Origin: MM2 sp035460165
GTDB taxonomy: Bacteria; Pseudomonadota; Gammaproteobacteria; Burkholderiales; Methylophilaceae
Direction: 5' to 3'
DNA length: 64,000 nucleotides
Assembly (NCBI GenBank): GCA_035460165.1
Contig: DATHWW010000011.1
Coordinates: forward strand, 87,127 to 151,126
The notes below the pieces were generated by a model, which was not told the origin of the DNA, did no database searches, and worked only from the letters and a program-made list of their open reading frames with translations. Made by a program: the position numbers and the translations under genes. Below are positions 17,688-26,387 of this stretch, piece after piece (position 1 is the stretch's first letter; each line of letters opens with the position of its first letter).

Positions 17688-19295
17688 ATGATATTTCACC
17701 CTGCCGCATCGTCCGCCTTCTGGCGAAACCATTTTTTCCTGCATTTCATCGCCTTTGTGACCCTCTCGTTCTGGGTCGGGAGCCAGACGCGTCCGGTGGC
17801 CCTTCCCGATCTGCATCTGGCGCAAGGGGAGCGGCTGGATTGCGTGTCCTATGCGCCTTACCATCTTCCCGGGCAGACGCCGCTGGATCCGGCGATGCGC
17901 ATCCCCAAAGAGCAGATCGCCGCCGACCTGGCAGCCTTGGCGTCCATCACCCATTGTGTGCGGATTTATGCGGTTGATCAGGGCCTGGAATACGTGCCCG
18001 AACTGGCGCGTGAGTTGGGTTTAAAGGTGCTGCTCGGCGCCTGGATCGGGCGCGATCCGGTGGCGAATCGCACCCAGCTGGAAACCGTCATCCGGCTCGC
18101 CAACCGTTACCCGGACACGGTGCGCGCGGTGATCGTCGGCAACGAGGTGCTGCTGCGGCAAGAGCAACCTGAGGCGGCGATGCGCGCGATGCTGGACGAG
18201 GTGCGCGGACGGGTGAGCGTGCCTGTCACGTACGCCGACGTGTGGGAATTCTGGCTGCGCCACCCCAGCCTGGCGGAAGGCGTGGATTTCCTGACGATAC
18301 ATATTTTGCCGTATTGGGAAGACGAACCGGTGGCGGTAGACCGTGCGCTGGAACATGTGGCGCAAGTGCGTCAGCGCATGCTGGAGCATTACAAAAAACC
18401 GGTGCTGATCGGCGAAACCGGCTGGCCCAGCGCGGGCCGGCAGCGCGAAGGCGCGCGGCCGGGCACGGTGGAGCAGGCGCAGTATGTGCGCAGCTTCATC
18501 CGCAAAGCGCACGACGCAGGCTGGGAGTACAACCTCATCGAGGCCATCGACCAACCATGGAAACGCCTGCTGGAAGGCACGGTGGGCGGCTACTGGGGCA
18601 TACTGGATCAGGATTTGCAGCCCAAATTCCCTTTTGCGGGGCCGATACAGGAGCGCGCCTCCGTGCAGCCCTATCTGCTTGCTGCGCTGGCAGGCAGCGC
18701 GCTTTGTATTGGATTGGCTTGCCTGCTCGGCCGTGCGCGTAGTTGGCGCTTGCTCACCCATGCTGCGGCAGGCGCCTGGGCAGGCGGCGTGCTGTGGCTG
18801 GCGTGGGAGCATGGACTGGTGGCCTACCGCAATCCTTGGGAATGGATGGTGTTGGGCATGATCGCCCTTGCGGGCATCGGGCTGGTGCTGGGCATGGCGG
18901 GACGCCGCGATCAAAACGTGCTGCCGGGATTCATCGAGGCTATACAGCAACGGCAGAATCGCTGGCTTCCTGCCTTGCGCATGACGGTCTTGTTCGCGGC
19001 GGCAACATCGGCCCTGCTGTTGCTGGCCGACCCGCGTTACCGGGATTTCCCGCTGTGGCTGTATGCCCTCCCCTTGATCAGCCTGCTGACGCTGAGCCGG
19101 ATGTCGCACGCCGGGCGGGAAGAAAAATTGTGCGCGGGCATCATCGCCCTGGCCGGCATCGCGCGCTGGGCGATGGAGCCGTTGAACCCGCAGGCTCAGG
19201 CGTGGCTGGCGCTTTGTTTGTTATTGGCCGCGGCCGGTCTCGCCAGCACCAGCAAGGCGAGTACGACTGCCGGCGCGGACGGTTCGAAGCAATAA
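17688..19295 (+). CDS. GH17-type glycoside hydrolase with C-terminal membrane domain
   Basis: Membrane protein of 535 residues. An N-terminal signal anchor (about 15-32) is followed by a TIM-barrel domain resembling GH17 beta-1,3-glucanases: acid/base Glu153 in VIVGNEVLLR and nucleophile Glu243 in LIGETGWPSAG. About seven transmembrane segments fill residues 325-535. Enzymes of this build beside GT2 genes are linked to beta-glucan synthesis or branching (transglycosylation). The 3' end overlaps the convergent membrane-protein gene at 19196-19579 by 100 bases. It is paralogous to the GH17 domain of the next large gene. Confidence 0.82.
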   Translation: MIFHPAASSAFWRNHFFLHFIAFVTLSFWVGSQTRPVALPDLHLAQGERLDCVSYAPYHLPGQTPLDPAMRIPKEQIAADLAALASITHCVRIYAVDQGLEYVPELARELGLKVLLGAWIGRDPVANRTQLETVIRLANRYPDTVRAVIVGNEVLLRQEQPEAAMRAMLDEVRGRVSVPVTYADVWEFWLRHPSLAEGVDFLTIHILPYWEDEPVAVDRALEHVAQVRQRMLEHYKKPVLIGETGWPSAGRQREGARPGTVEQAQYVRSFIRKAHDAGWEYNLIEAIDQPWKRLLEGTVGGYWGILDQDLQPKFPFAGPIQERASVQPYLLAALAGSALCIGLACLLGRARSWRLLTHAAAGAWAGGVLWLAWEHGLVAYRNPWEWMVLGMIALAGIGLVLGMAGRRDQNVLPGFIEAIQQRQNRWLPALRMTVLFAAATSALLLLADPRYRDFPLWLYALPLISLLTLSRMSHAGREEKLCAGIIALAGIARWAMEPLNPQAQAWLALCLLLAAAGLASTSKASTTAGADGSKQ

Positions 19296-19579
19296 AGCAC
19301 CAGCCCGCCGATGCCGGCGACCCAGCCCGCCCAGGCGAACAGCCGCCATTGCGGAATCAACGAAAGCACCGCGGTAGCCAGGCTGAAGTAACCGAGCCGC
19401 TGCTGGTTGAAGATGGCGATAGCGGTTTCGCGCACCGTGCAGCCCATGCCAGCGGCCTGCGCACAAAGCACATCCATCCCTTGTTGTTCCACCAGCGCGT
19501 AGCGCACCCACAGCGCAACGCCCAGCGCAGCCAATCCGCTCAGCAACAGTTTCAAAACCTGTGTGTACATGCGGCTCAC
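19196..19579 (-). CDS. Small integral membrane protein of the glucan locus
   Basis: Hypothetical protein of 127 residues from GTG 19579, supported by GAGGT five bases upstream; ATG 19570 is an alternative. Four hydrophobic segments are visible (about 8-24, 60-78, 82-97 and 101-115) with two Cys (MDVLCAQAAGMGC) between the first two. It starts 7 bases after the synthase stop codon, so it is translated with it. The last 100 bases overlap the 3' end of the opposite-strand GH17 gene. I do not recognise the family. Confidence 0.7.
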   Translation of the reverse strand: MSRMYTQVLKLLLSGLAALGVALWVRYALVEQQGMDVLCAQAAGMGCTVRETAIAIFNQQRLGYFSLATAVLSLIPQWRLFAWAGWVAGIGGLVLYCFEPSAPAVVLALLVLARPAAANNKQSASHA

Positions 19580-19586
19580 CCTGACC

Positions 19587-22199
19587 TCACGCAGCGCTTA
19601 CGGTATTGTCTTGCGGGGCTTTTTCCGGCCAGTACGAGGCAATCTGGCAACCCAGCGCCGCCCAGTACGGAATCGTGGCAAACAGCAGCACGGCGACCCA
19701 CGCCTTGGCGGCCGGGTCCTGCACGCCCAGCGTAGCGGAAACGCTGACCACGCACGCCAACAGCGCCAGCAGCAAGCCCAGCTCTTCCCGTATCGGCCCG
19801 AAGAACGCCAGCGCGCGCTTGGCCTTCCAGCCCTTGGGGGTGACCACGAACTCGCCCTTTTTCTTGAAGATGCCAGCAAAAATGCCACGGGCGACGGCGT
19901 GCGAAATGCCGGCCGAAAGCAGCGAGGCGCCAGCGATATCGACCCACGGGCAATTCATCGTACGCCGGTAGAGAATGGGCCCCATCGCGGTCTTGAACGC
20001 CATGAACCCCAGCATCGGCGCGACCAGCACCGTCATCGGCAGGCCGAAGGATTCCGGCGCGACGATCATCAGGATGCTCCACAGCAGCGCGGCGAAGGTG
20101 AATACCAGCTGCAGCGCATCGCCGAACCAGGTGAACCAGCCGGTGAGGAAGTGGTAGCGCTGCGCCAGATTCAGGCTGCTGCGCCCCAGCAGCGCCGGCA
20201 GGTGCGCCTTCAGAATCTGCATCGCGCCGAACGCCCAGCGGAAGCGCTGGCTTTTGATCGCGGAGAAATTGGCCGGGGTCAGGCCCTTCCCCAGCACGTG
20301 GTCCACGTAGCGGGTGTCGTAGCCTTTGCGCAGCAGACGAAGCCCGAGTTCGGAGTCCTCGCAGATGCACCACTCCGACCAAGCGCCGACTTCATCCAGG
20401 AATTTGCGCCGCACCAGCGTCATCGTGCCGTGCTGGATCAGCGCGTTGCGCTCGTTGCGATGGTGCATGCCGATGCGGAAGAAGCCATCGAACTCCCAGT
20501 TGCACATGCGGCGGAACGGCTGCGTTTGCCAGTTGCGATGGGCCTGCGGCGCCTGCACCACGGCTACGTCGGGCGCATCGACGAAATGCGGCACCAGCGT
20601 CGCGATCCAGTCCGGATCGACCACGTAGTCGGCATCGACCACGCCGATGACCTGCGCGCGGGGATCGGTTTCCTTGAGCGCGAAGTTGAGCGCGCCGGCC
20701 TTGAAACCCGGCCACGGGCGCAGGTGGAAGAAACGGAAATTCGGCCCGAGTGTCGCCATGTGCGCCTCGACCGGCTTCCACAGCGCTTCGTCCGCCGTGT
20801 TGTTGTCGATCACCAGCACTTCGAAGTTGCGGTAATTCATTCGTGCCAGGCTATCTATGGTCTCGATGACCATTTCCGGCGGCTCGTTATAGCACGCGAG
20901 ATGGATGGACACGAAAGGCTCTTCTTCCGGCGGCAACGCGGGCAAGGGTGCAAAACGACGCTTCCAGATGCGCTTGAACAGCACCTCGCCGAATTCATAC
21001 CCATGCGTCAGCAGCACCGAGATGGTAATCAGCGTGGCGGCGATCAGCACGGTAAGGCCCACCAGATCCTTCGGTGTCAGGTAATAGTCCGCCGGCACAT
21101 TGACGCCGACGATCAGCGTCGCCACCGAAGCCTGCACCAGCATCGTCAGCCACACCCGGCCCCACAGGCTCCAGCCGGCCAGCAGGTAGGCGATCAGCAC
21201 CATGGGAATGAAGGCGTAGGCCGCGGCTTCATACGCTTTGCTTTGCCAATTGATATCGCTCGGCACATCGCCGGTCAGCGCGAATTTCGGTTCGCGATCG
21301 GCGTTGAATACGCCCCAATAGGCGCCCGCCCAGCCTTCAAGCGCCACTTTCCAGGGCTGGTCGAAGGCTTCCATCACATAGTAATCCAGCGTACGGGTGC
21401 GCTCCTGCGACAGGAAGGTGCGCAGGAACAAGGCTTCGTTGGCGCGCGAAGGGATCGCCGCCTCGACCGCAGGGCCGCGGCTCGGCCAGCCGATTTCGCC
21501 GATCACGATCTTTTTATTCGGGTAGGTCTTGGCCAGCTCGTCATAGCGCTGCATCGCATACGTGACGGCCGCCTCGGCGGGCACGCCTTCGTGGTAGGGC
21601 AGCAGGTGCACGGTGATGAAATCGACGTTTTCCGCGAGTTCAGGATATTTGAGCCAGATATGCCATGGCTCGGCGGTGGAAACCGGCTTTCGGGTTCCGG
21701 CCTGGACCGTCTTCAGATAGAAAATCAGCGTGTCCGGCGCCATGTCCTCGCGCAGGATGGCTTCATTGCCGACGATCAGCCGGTCGATATGCTTGTACTG
21801 CTTGGCGAGCCGGATGCCCTCTTCTATTTCGCGCTGGTTATGTTCCACGCTCTGGTCGAGCCAGATGCCGTTGGTCAGCTTGAGCCCCTTTTTCGCGGTC
21901 AGCGGCACCACGGCGGCGTTGTCGATCGAGCTATAGGTGCGGACACGCTTGGTGTATTTGCCGAGCAGGTCGATGTCGCGCGCCAGCTCGCTTTCCTTGG
22001 GGTATTCCCGCGTCAACGGGCTCTGGTCGCGCCCATAGCCGCTGTAGGCAAAGCCTGCGATACGTTGCTCCGCGTCGGTCATTTCCACGCCGCGATTGAC
22101 CCATGCCCAGACGGCATATTGGGCAATCACAACAAAGGTCGCAATGCTCAGCGCGACCGCGAGCCGCATGAAAATTCTTGCGTAACGTTTAATGGGCAT
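19587..22199 (-). CDS. GH17-GT2 fusion, membrane beta-glucan synthase
   Basis: Protein of 870 residues with three parts. An N-terminal anchor (about 12-33). A GH17-like domain with Glu146 (LIVGNEAILR) and Glu235 (VIGEIGWPSRG). Then, after transmembrane segments at about 315-400, a processive GT2 domain (about 440-670) with VSIHLACYNEPPE, DNNT, the DAD triad in VVDADYVVD, CEDSELG and the QRFRWA (Q-x-x-R-W) motif of cellulose-synthase-like enzymes. Further transmembrane segments follow to the C terminus. It resembles NdvB-type and other beta-1,3-glucan synthases. It probably polymerises UDP-glucose and transfers chains in the periplasm (family knowledge and inference). Neighbours at both ends belong to the same locus. 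Confidence 0.88.
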   Translation of the reverse strand: MPIKRYARIFMRLAVALSIATFVVIAQYAVWAWVNRGVEMTDAEQRIAGFAYSGYGRDQSPLTREYPKESELARDIDLLGKYTKRVRTYSSIDNAAVVPLTAKKGLKLTNGIWLDQSVEHNQREIEEGIRLAKQYKHIDRLIVGNEAILREDMAPDTLIFYLKTVQAGTRKPVSTAEPWHIWLKYPELAENVDFITVHLLPYHEGVPAEAAVTYAMQRYDELAKTYPNKKIVIGEIGWPSRGPAVEAAIPSRANEALFLRTFLSQERTRTLDYYVMEAFDQPWKVALEGWAGAYWGVFNADREPKFALTGDVPSDINWQSKAYEAAAYAFIPMVLIAYLLAGWSLWGRVWLTMLVQASVATLIVGVNVPADYYLTPKDLVGLTVLIAATLITISVLLTHGYEFGEVLFKRIWKRRFAPLPALPPEEEPFVSIHLACYNEPPEMVIETIDSLARMNYRNFEVLVIDNNTADEALWKPVEAHMATLGPNFRFFHLRPWPGFKAGALNFALKETDPRAQVIGVVDADYVVDPDWIATLVPHFVDAPDVAVVQAPQAHRNWQTQPFRRMCNWEFDGFFRIGMHHRNERNALIQHGTMTLVRRKFLDEVGAWSEWCICEDSELGLRLLRKGYDTRYVDHVLGKGLTPANFSAIKSQRFRWAFGAMQILKAHLPALLGRSSLNLAQRYHFLTGWFTWFGDALQLVFTFAALLWSILMIVAPESFGLPMTVLVAPMLGFMAFKTAMGPILYRRTMNCPWVDIAGASLLSAGISHAVARGIFAGIFKKKGEFVVTPKGWKAKRALAFFGPIREELGLLLALLACVVSVSATLGVQDPAAKAWVAVLLFATIPYWAALGCQIASYWPEKAPQDNTVSAA

Positions 22200-22535
22200 G
22201 ATGCTGATTCTGTTGCCGATTTACCTGACGGTGATGGGGACGTGATTGTAATTGATCTTAATCGGAAGCATGCATCCTTAATGCGCGTGAATCGGATTTG
22301 CCAGGGCAGCGACCCGTACAAAGCGCATGGCGGCATTCCCGCTGGCAAAGTTTGGCCCGGGCGCAGTGCATGCGCCTGTTTAATCTATTAATGCTGGAGT
22401 TGTGGCTTGCTGGCTGAGTGCCGCCACGCCATTTCTAGCGCTGCGGGTGCGCAACAGCACCTCGCGGCGCATGCTGCCTTTTTGAAATTGCGGACTCGCA
22501 GCGATAACGAGTCTTGTTCCAAACCAGATATCGCA
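22200..22535. other. Noncoding gap upstream of the glucan synthase
   Basis: These 336 bases hold no convincing gene. The synthase promoter should lie here on the minus strand, but I see no clear -35/-10 pair. A few short frames exist without ribosome-binding sites. Confidence 0.5.
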
Positions 22536-22619
22536 TCAGAAGATCAGTTTCAGAACCCCGGTAACGACCAGCAAGCCGATCAGGAAAATGATGCCGACTA
22601 TCCATAAAACGATTTTCAT
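22536..22619 (-). CDS. 27-residue single-pass membrane peptide
   Basis: A tiny gene with a good ribosome-binding site (GGAAAGG, 7 bases before ATG 22619). The product starts MKIVLWIVGIIFLIGLLVVT and ends with GVLKLIF, a single transmembrane helix with one Lys at each end. Bacterial small membrane peptides of this form often regulate a larger membrane partner. Similar peptides are, to my memory, annotated as hypothetical in related betaproteobacteria. The partner is unknown; the glucan synthase and the ferritin-like gene are the closest neighbours. Confidence 0.65.
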   Translation of the reverse strand: MKIVLWIVGIIFLIGLLVVTGVLKLIF

Positions 22620-22770
22620 TTTTATCCTTTCCACAGCGACCTTGATTCCGATACTAGGGAAATAGCGATTTTACGGATAGGAAGCGGAAGCTGAATCGTT
22701 TGTCGGATGACGCTTACTTTGCGCCATAAGGAACGTAATCTGATTCTTCTGCTTCTTAAAGTCGCCGAGG

Positions 22771-23616
22771 TCACGAACCACTAGCAGGCGTGCCAGAAGG
22801 ATTAACCGTCAGAGCCTCCAACTCCTCCTCGGTAAACCCCGCGGCCTTCCTCGCTTCGAGGTTGAACGGCCCGCGCAAAGCGGGTGCTTTATAGGCAAGC
22901 GCCAATTGCGCATATGTCGTCAGCGGATTCAGTTTCCGCTGCGCGCATAGCCAGCCATACCAATGATTGCCGATGCGCACGTGCCCGATCTCGTCGCGCA
23001 GGATGATTTCCAGGATGGCCGCGGCGTCGCTATCCCCCGCCTGGGCCAACTTGTCGCGCAAGCCGGGCGAAACATCCAGGCCGCGCGCTTCCATGGTGCG
23101 CGGGATCAATGCGATGCGGGCGAGCACATCGTCGCGGGTGCGGTCCGCGATCTCCCACAAGCCGTTATGCGCCGGGAAATCGCCGTAAGCATGCCCGAAC
23201 GTTTGCAGATGGCCGGCGAGCAAGCTGTAGTGATACGCCTCCTCCGCCGCGACTTGCAGCCAATCCGCGTAAAACCGGGCGGGCATGCCCGGAAAACGCC
23301 AGATAGCGTCCAGCGCCAGATTGATGGCATTGAATTCGATATGGGCCAATGCATGGATCATTACGGCGCGCCCTGCTAGCGTGTTCATGCTGCGCCGCTT
23401 GAGGGATGTCGGCGGCACCAGCTCCGGCTTGACCGGACGACCGGGCACAGGATTTTCGGCACAAAGTACAGCTGCGGTATCCACCGTCATGCCGCCCGCC
23501 GCCCAGCGGCGAGACAACTCGGCCACCCCCGCCGCCTTGCTGGTCGGGATCTCCTCGGCCAACCAGCGAAGCGCGGACTGTCTCAGTTCATCAGATATCT
23601 TCGATTGCGTGCGCAT
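22771..23616 (-). CDS. DUF455 ferritin-like di-iron protein
   Basis: Protein of 281 residues of the DUF455 family. The ferritin-like helical bundle carries candidate di-iron ligands in order: HIEFNAINLALD, EEAYHYSLLAGHL and RDEIGHVRIGNHWY. N-terminal residues 60-75 include the family-typical PGRPVKPELVPP. Function in the family is not established; related di-iron proteins include tRNA hydroxylases such as MiaE. No operon partner is obvious: it is 24 bases upstream of the coiled-coil gene's 3' end on the same strand and may follow it in one transcript. Confidence 0.85.
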   Translation of the reverse strand: MRTQSKISDELRQSALRWLAEEIPTSKAAGVAELSRRWAAGGMTVDTAAVLCAENPVPGRPVKPELVPPTSLKRRSMNTLAGRAVMIHALAHIEFNAINLALDAIWRFPGMPARFYADWLQVAAEEAYHYSLLAGHLQTFGHAYGDFPAHNGLWEIADRTRDDVLARIALIPRTMEARGLDVSPGLRDKLAQAGDSDAAAILEIILRDEIGHVRIGNHWYGWLCAQRKLNPLTTYAQLALAYKAPALRGPFNLEARKAAGFTEEELEALTVNPSGTPASGS

Positions 23617-23640
23617 ATCCGGGTAATACCCTGGTTTGAA

Positions 23641-23943
23641 TCAATTGCCCCAGGCTTTATTCAGCGCCTGCTCCCGCTGTTTCAGCTTTCCTGTGGCGGT
23701 GTCCAGGCGCGCCTTGGCGGCCTTCTGCTGCTTTCTCAATTCATCGAGTCGCCCCTGTTCCTGCGCGACACGTTGTGCCTGTGCCTCGGCCATCTCGGTG
23801 ACGGATTCGTACTCGGACCGAACATCGTTGTAATGCTCACGCGCGACAGAAACGTTGTATTGCTCCGTTGCCACGTCCTTCGCCATCAACGGCAGCGCGA
23901 CGATGACGCCGAGCATGAGCGCGATGCAGTGTTTCATGGACAT
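23641..23943 (-). CDS. Exported coiled-coil protein of unknown function
   Basis: Protein of 100 residues with an AAGGGGG ribosome-binding site before ATG 23943. A signal peptide (MKHCIALMLGVIVALPLMA) is followed by a continuous charged helix with heptad character (for example QGRLDELRKQQKAAKARLD). No family recognised. It is probably periplasmic. A perfect 18-bp inverted repeat lies 31 bases upstream of the start. Confidence 0.65.
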   Translation of the reverse strand: MSMKHCIALMLGVIVALPLMAKDVATEQYNVSVAREHYNDVRSEYESVTEMAEAQAQRVAQEQGRLDELRKQQKAAKARLDTATGKLKQREQALNKAWGN

Positions 23944-23973
23944 TGATTGCCCCCTTGCGGTTGTTTTTATGCT

Positions 23974-24013
23974 GGCAGCTTTATACCGCGTTTTGACGCG
24001 GTATAAAGCTGCC
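23974..24013. repeat. Perfect 18-bp inverted repeat, 4-base loop
   Basis: The arm GGCAGCTTTATACCGCGT (23974-23991) is followed by TTTG and then its exact complement (23996-24013). No T run follows on either strand, so it does not look like a standard terminator. It lies in the 294-base gap between the divergent coiled-coil gene and wspA. The rest of that gap (24014-24237) is AT-rich and probably holds the wsp promoter; I see no clear promoter match. Confidence 0.85.
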
Positions 24014-24237
24014 CGGAATTGCCTTTTCGCGTATTGTGGCTATGCGGCTTGTAATATCCATAACACATTAATATATAAACTCTTTCATCTGGATTTGCTA
24101 CGTTTTAGAGTGTAATCTTTAAATCCAGTGCTGACGCTCAATCGCCATCAGCAGGCATTGTTTTCAAAGATAAGCTGAGTTTCAGGAATCAAGTTGCAAG
24201 GGCTACTTTTCAATAATATTAAAAAGTGAGGCTGGCA

Positions 24238-25872
24238 ATGAAAAACTGGAGCATACGCCAACGCATTCTAGGGAGCTTCGCGCTCATTCTTGCCTTGATG
24301 TTCCTAATGGGAGGGATTGTATATACCCAACTCGCGAGCATTAAGGAGAAAACCGAGAAAGTAGAAGGAGATTCCTTGCCCGGGATGTATTACAGCGGTC
24401 GTATCGCTAGGTCCTTGATCCTGGACTTCGCATTGACCGCGGAACACATCCTGGAAGTGGATGCCGCAAAGAGGCGGCCTATTGCCTCGAAACTCGAAGC
24501 CAACCGCACTGAGATGGAAACTCATATCCAAGGTTATGAAAGGTCCATCTTCACCGCAAAAGATCGAGAAATGTTCGATGCATTTATGGCACAGCTTGGT
24601 GAATATAAGGCGATTGAACAAGAAGTCTTCAAGTTGAGTGTGTCCGATCCGCACGGCAAAGACGCTCGCGCATTACTGACAGCAAGCCTGATACCGAAGT
24701 TTGCGCAAACCAGATCCGCCATTTATGAAATTACAGATGACAACAAGAAGAGTGCGGAACAGGATATGGGGCATATCCTCCTCACCATCAAGAAAGCGAA
24801 TACAGGGCTTTTTGCAAGTTTCGGAATAGCGTTGCTCTTCACGATCGCTTGCGGATACTTACTCCTCCGCGCAATTAATCAGCCGCTCCAGCAATTGGTT
24901 GGTATTGTGGACGTAATAGGAACAGGAGACTTCACTCAGCGTATCAAGCTAAACCGACGCGATGAATTCGGCAGTCTGGCCGATGGTTTCAATCGCATGA
25001 CCGATGAGCTCACCACACTGGTGAGCCAAGTGCAGAAATCCGGCACCCAGGTCAATACTTCCGTCAACGAGGTAGCGGCGACCACCAAGGAACAGCAGGC
25101 TACCGCCACCGAAATTGCGGCCACCACCACCGAAATCGGCGCCACCTCCAAGGAAATTTCCGCCACGTCACGCGAGCTGGTCAAGACCATGAGCGAAGTC
25201 TCCGCCGTGGCGGAGCAATCGGCCATGCTCGCGGGCAACAGCCAGGAGGGGCTGACGCACATGGAAGAGACCATGCGCCAGGTGATGGAGGCCGCCGGCT
25301 CCATCAACGCCAAGCTGGCGGTGCTCAACGAAAAAGCCAGCAACATCAACCAGGTGGTAACGACGATCACCAAGGTGGCCGACCAGACCAACCTGCTCTC
25401 GCTCAACGCGGCCATCGAAGCCGAGAAAGCCGGCGAATACGGCAAGGGTTTCTCCGTGGTCGCCACCGAAATCCGCAGCCTGGCCGACCAGACGGCGGTC
25501 GCCACTTACGACATCGAGCAGATGGTCAAGGAAATCCAGTCGGCGGTGTCTGCCGGCGTGATGGGCATGGATAAATTCTCTGAGGAAGTACGCCGCGGCA
25601 TGCAGGAAGTGCAGCAGGTGGGCGGCCAGCTGTCGCAAATCATCCAGCAGGTGCAGGCCCTGGCGCCGCGCTTCGAAGCGGTAAGCGAAGGCATGCAGGC
25701 GCAGGCGACCGGTGCCGAGCAGATCACACAAGCGCTCACCCAGTTGAGCGAGGCGGTGCAGCAGACGGTGGAATCGCTGCGCCAGTCGGGGCAGGCGATC
25801 GACGGCTTGAATGAGGTTTCCAGTACGCTGCGCAACGGGGTAGCGCGCTTCAAGCTGGCGGCGGCACTGTAA
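24238..25872 (+). CDS. wspA: WspA, methyl-accepting surface-sensing receptor
   Basis: Chemoreceptor of 544 residues starting at ATG 24238, which has GAGG six bases upstream; GTG 24226 is in frame but weaker. Transmembrane segments lie at about 9-29 and 187-210, enclosing a helical periplasmic sensor; a HAMP domain follows (about 211-265). The cytoplasmic signalling hairpin tip is near 382 (DQTNLLSLNAAIEAEKAGEY). First gene of a complete wsp operon; in Pseudomonas WspA responds to surface contact and activates WspE. The 5' part encoding the sensor is much lower in G+C than the 3' part. Confidence 0.93.
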   Translation: MKNWSIRQRILGSFALILALMFLMGGIVYTQLASIKEKTEKVEGDSLPGMYYSGRIARSLILDFALTAEHILEVDAAKRRPIASKLEANRTEMETHIQGYERSIFTAKDREMFDAFMAQLGEYKAIEQEVFKLSVSDPHGKDARALLTASLIPKFAQTRSAIYEITDDNKKSAEQDMGHILLTIKKANTGLFASFGIALLFTIACGYLLLRAINQPLQQLVGIVDVIGTGDFTQRIKLNRRDEFGSLADGFNRMTDELTTLVSQVQKSGTQVNTSVNEVAATTKEQQATATEIAATTTEIGATSKEISATSRELVKTMSEVSAVAEQSAMLAGNSQEGLTHMEETMRQVMEAAGSINAKLAVLNEKASNINQVVTTITKVADQTNLLSLNAAIEAEKAGEYGKGFSVVATEIRSLADQTAVATYDIEQMVKEIQSAVSAGVMGMDKFSEEVRRGMQEVQQVGGQLSQIIQQVQALAPRFEAVSEGMQAQATGAEQITQALTQLSEAVQQTVESLRQSGQAIDGLNEVSSTLRNGVARFKLAAAL

Positions 25873-25925
25873 CCGGTCGCGACAGACACGCACCGACTCG
25901 ATAGCGCAACTCAGGAGCGACGCGA

Positions 25926-26387
25926 ATGCTCTTCCTGCTCTTTCAACTGGGTCAAGACCGTTACGCGCTAGATGTCGGCCAGGTGGCCGAAGTGCTGCCG
26001 CTGGTCAGCCTCAAACAGATTCCGCAGGCCCCGCCCGCCGTGGCCGGTATCTTCGATTTCCGCGGCGCGCCGGTGCCGGTCATCGATCTGAGCCAAACCG
26101 CACTCGCACGGCCGGCTCAGCGCCGCTTGAGCACGCGCATCATTCTCGCGCACTATCCCGACGGCAACGGCGGCAAGCGTCTGCTCGGCCTGCTGGCGGA
26201 GAAGGTTACGCAAACCATGCGGCGCGAACCGTCGGATTTCGTCGCGGCCGGGCTCGACAACGACGACGCGCCCTATCTGGGGCCGGTGGCAAGCGATGCG
26301 CGCGGACTGATCCAATGGGTAGAGGTGGACCAGTTGCTGACGCCGGACGTGCGCAACCTGTTATTCCAGCAGCCGGTGGCCAGCTGA
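25926..26387 (+). CDS. wspB: WspB, CheW-like coupling protein
   Basis: Single CheW domain of 153 residues (LFLLFQLGQDRYALDVGQVAEVLPL at the start, then VAGIFDFRGAPVPVIDLS). It couples receptor WspA to the kinase WspE. AGGAG precedes the ATG. Its stop TGA overlaps the ATG of the next gene (TGATG), evidence for coupled translation. Confidence 0.92.
   Translation: MLFLLFQLGQDRYALDVGQVAEVLPLVSLKQIPQAPPAVAGIFDFRGAPVPVIDLSQTALARPAQRRLSTRIILAHYPDGNGGKRLLGLLAEKVTQTMRREPSDFVAAGLDNDDAPYLGPVASDARGLIQWVEVDQLLTPDVRNLLFQQPVAS

Noticed and set aside
19563..22391. A very long open frame on the plus strand opposite the glycan synthase
   Set aside because: The minus strand encodes clear GH17 and GT2 motifs over the same span; the plus frame lacks any recognisable motif and is a GC-bias shadow.
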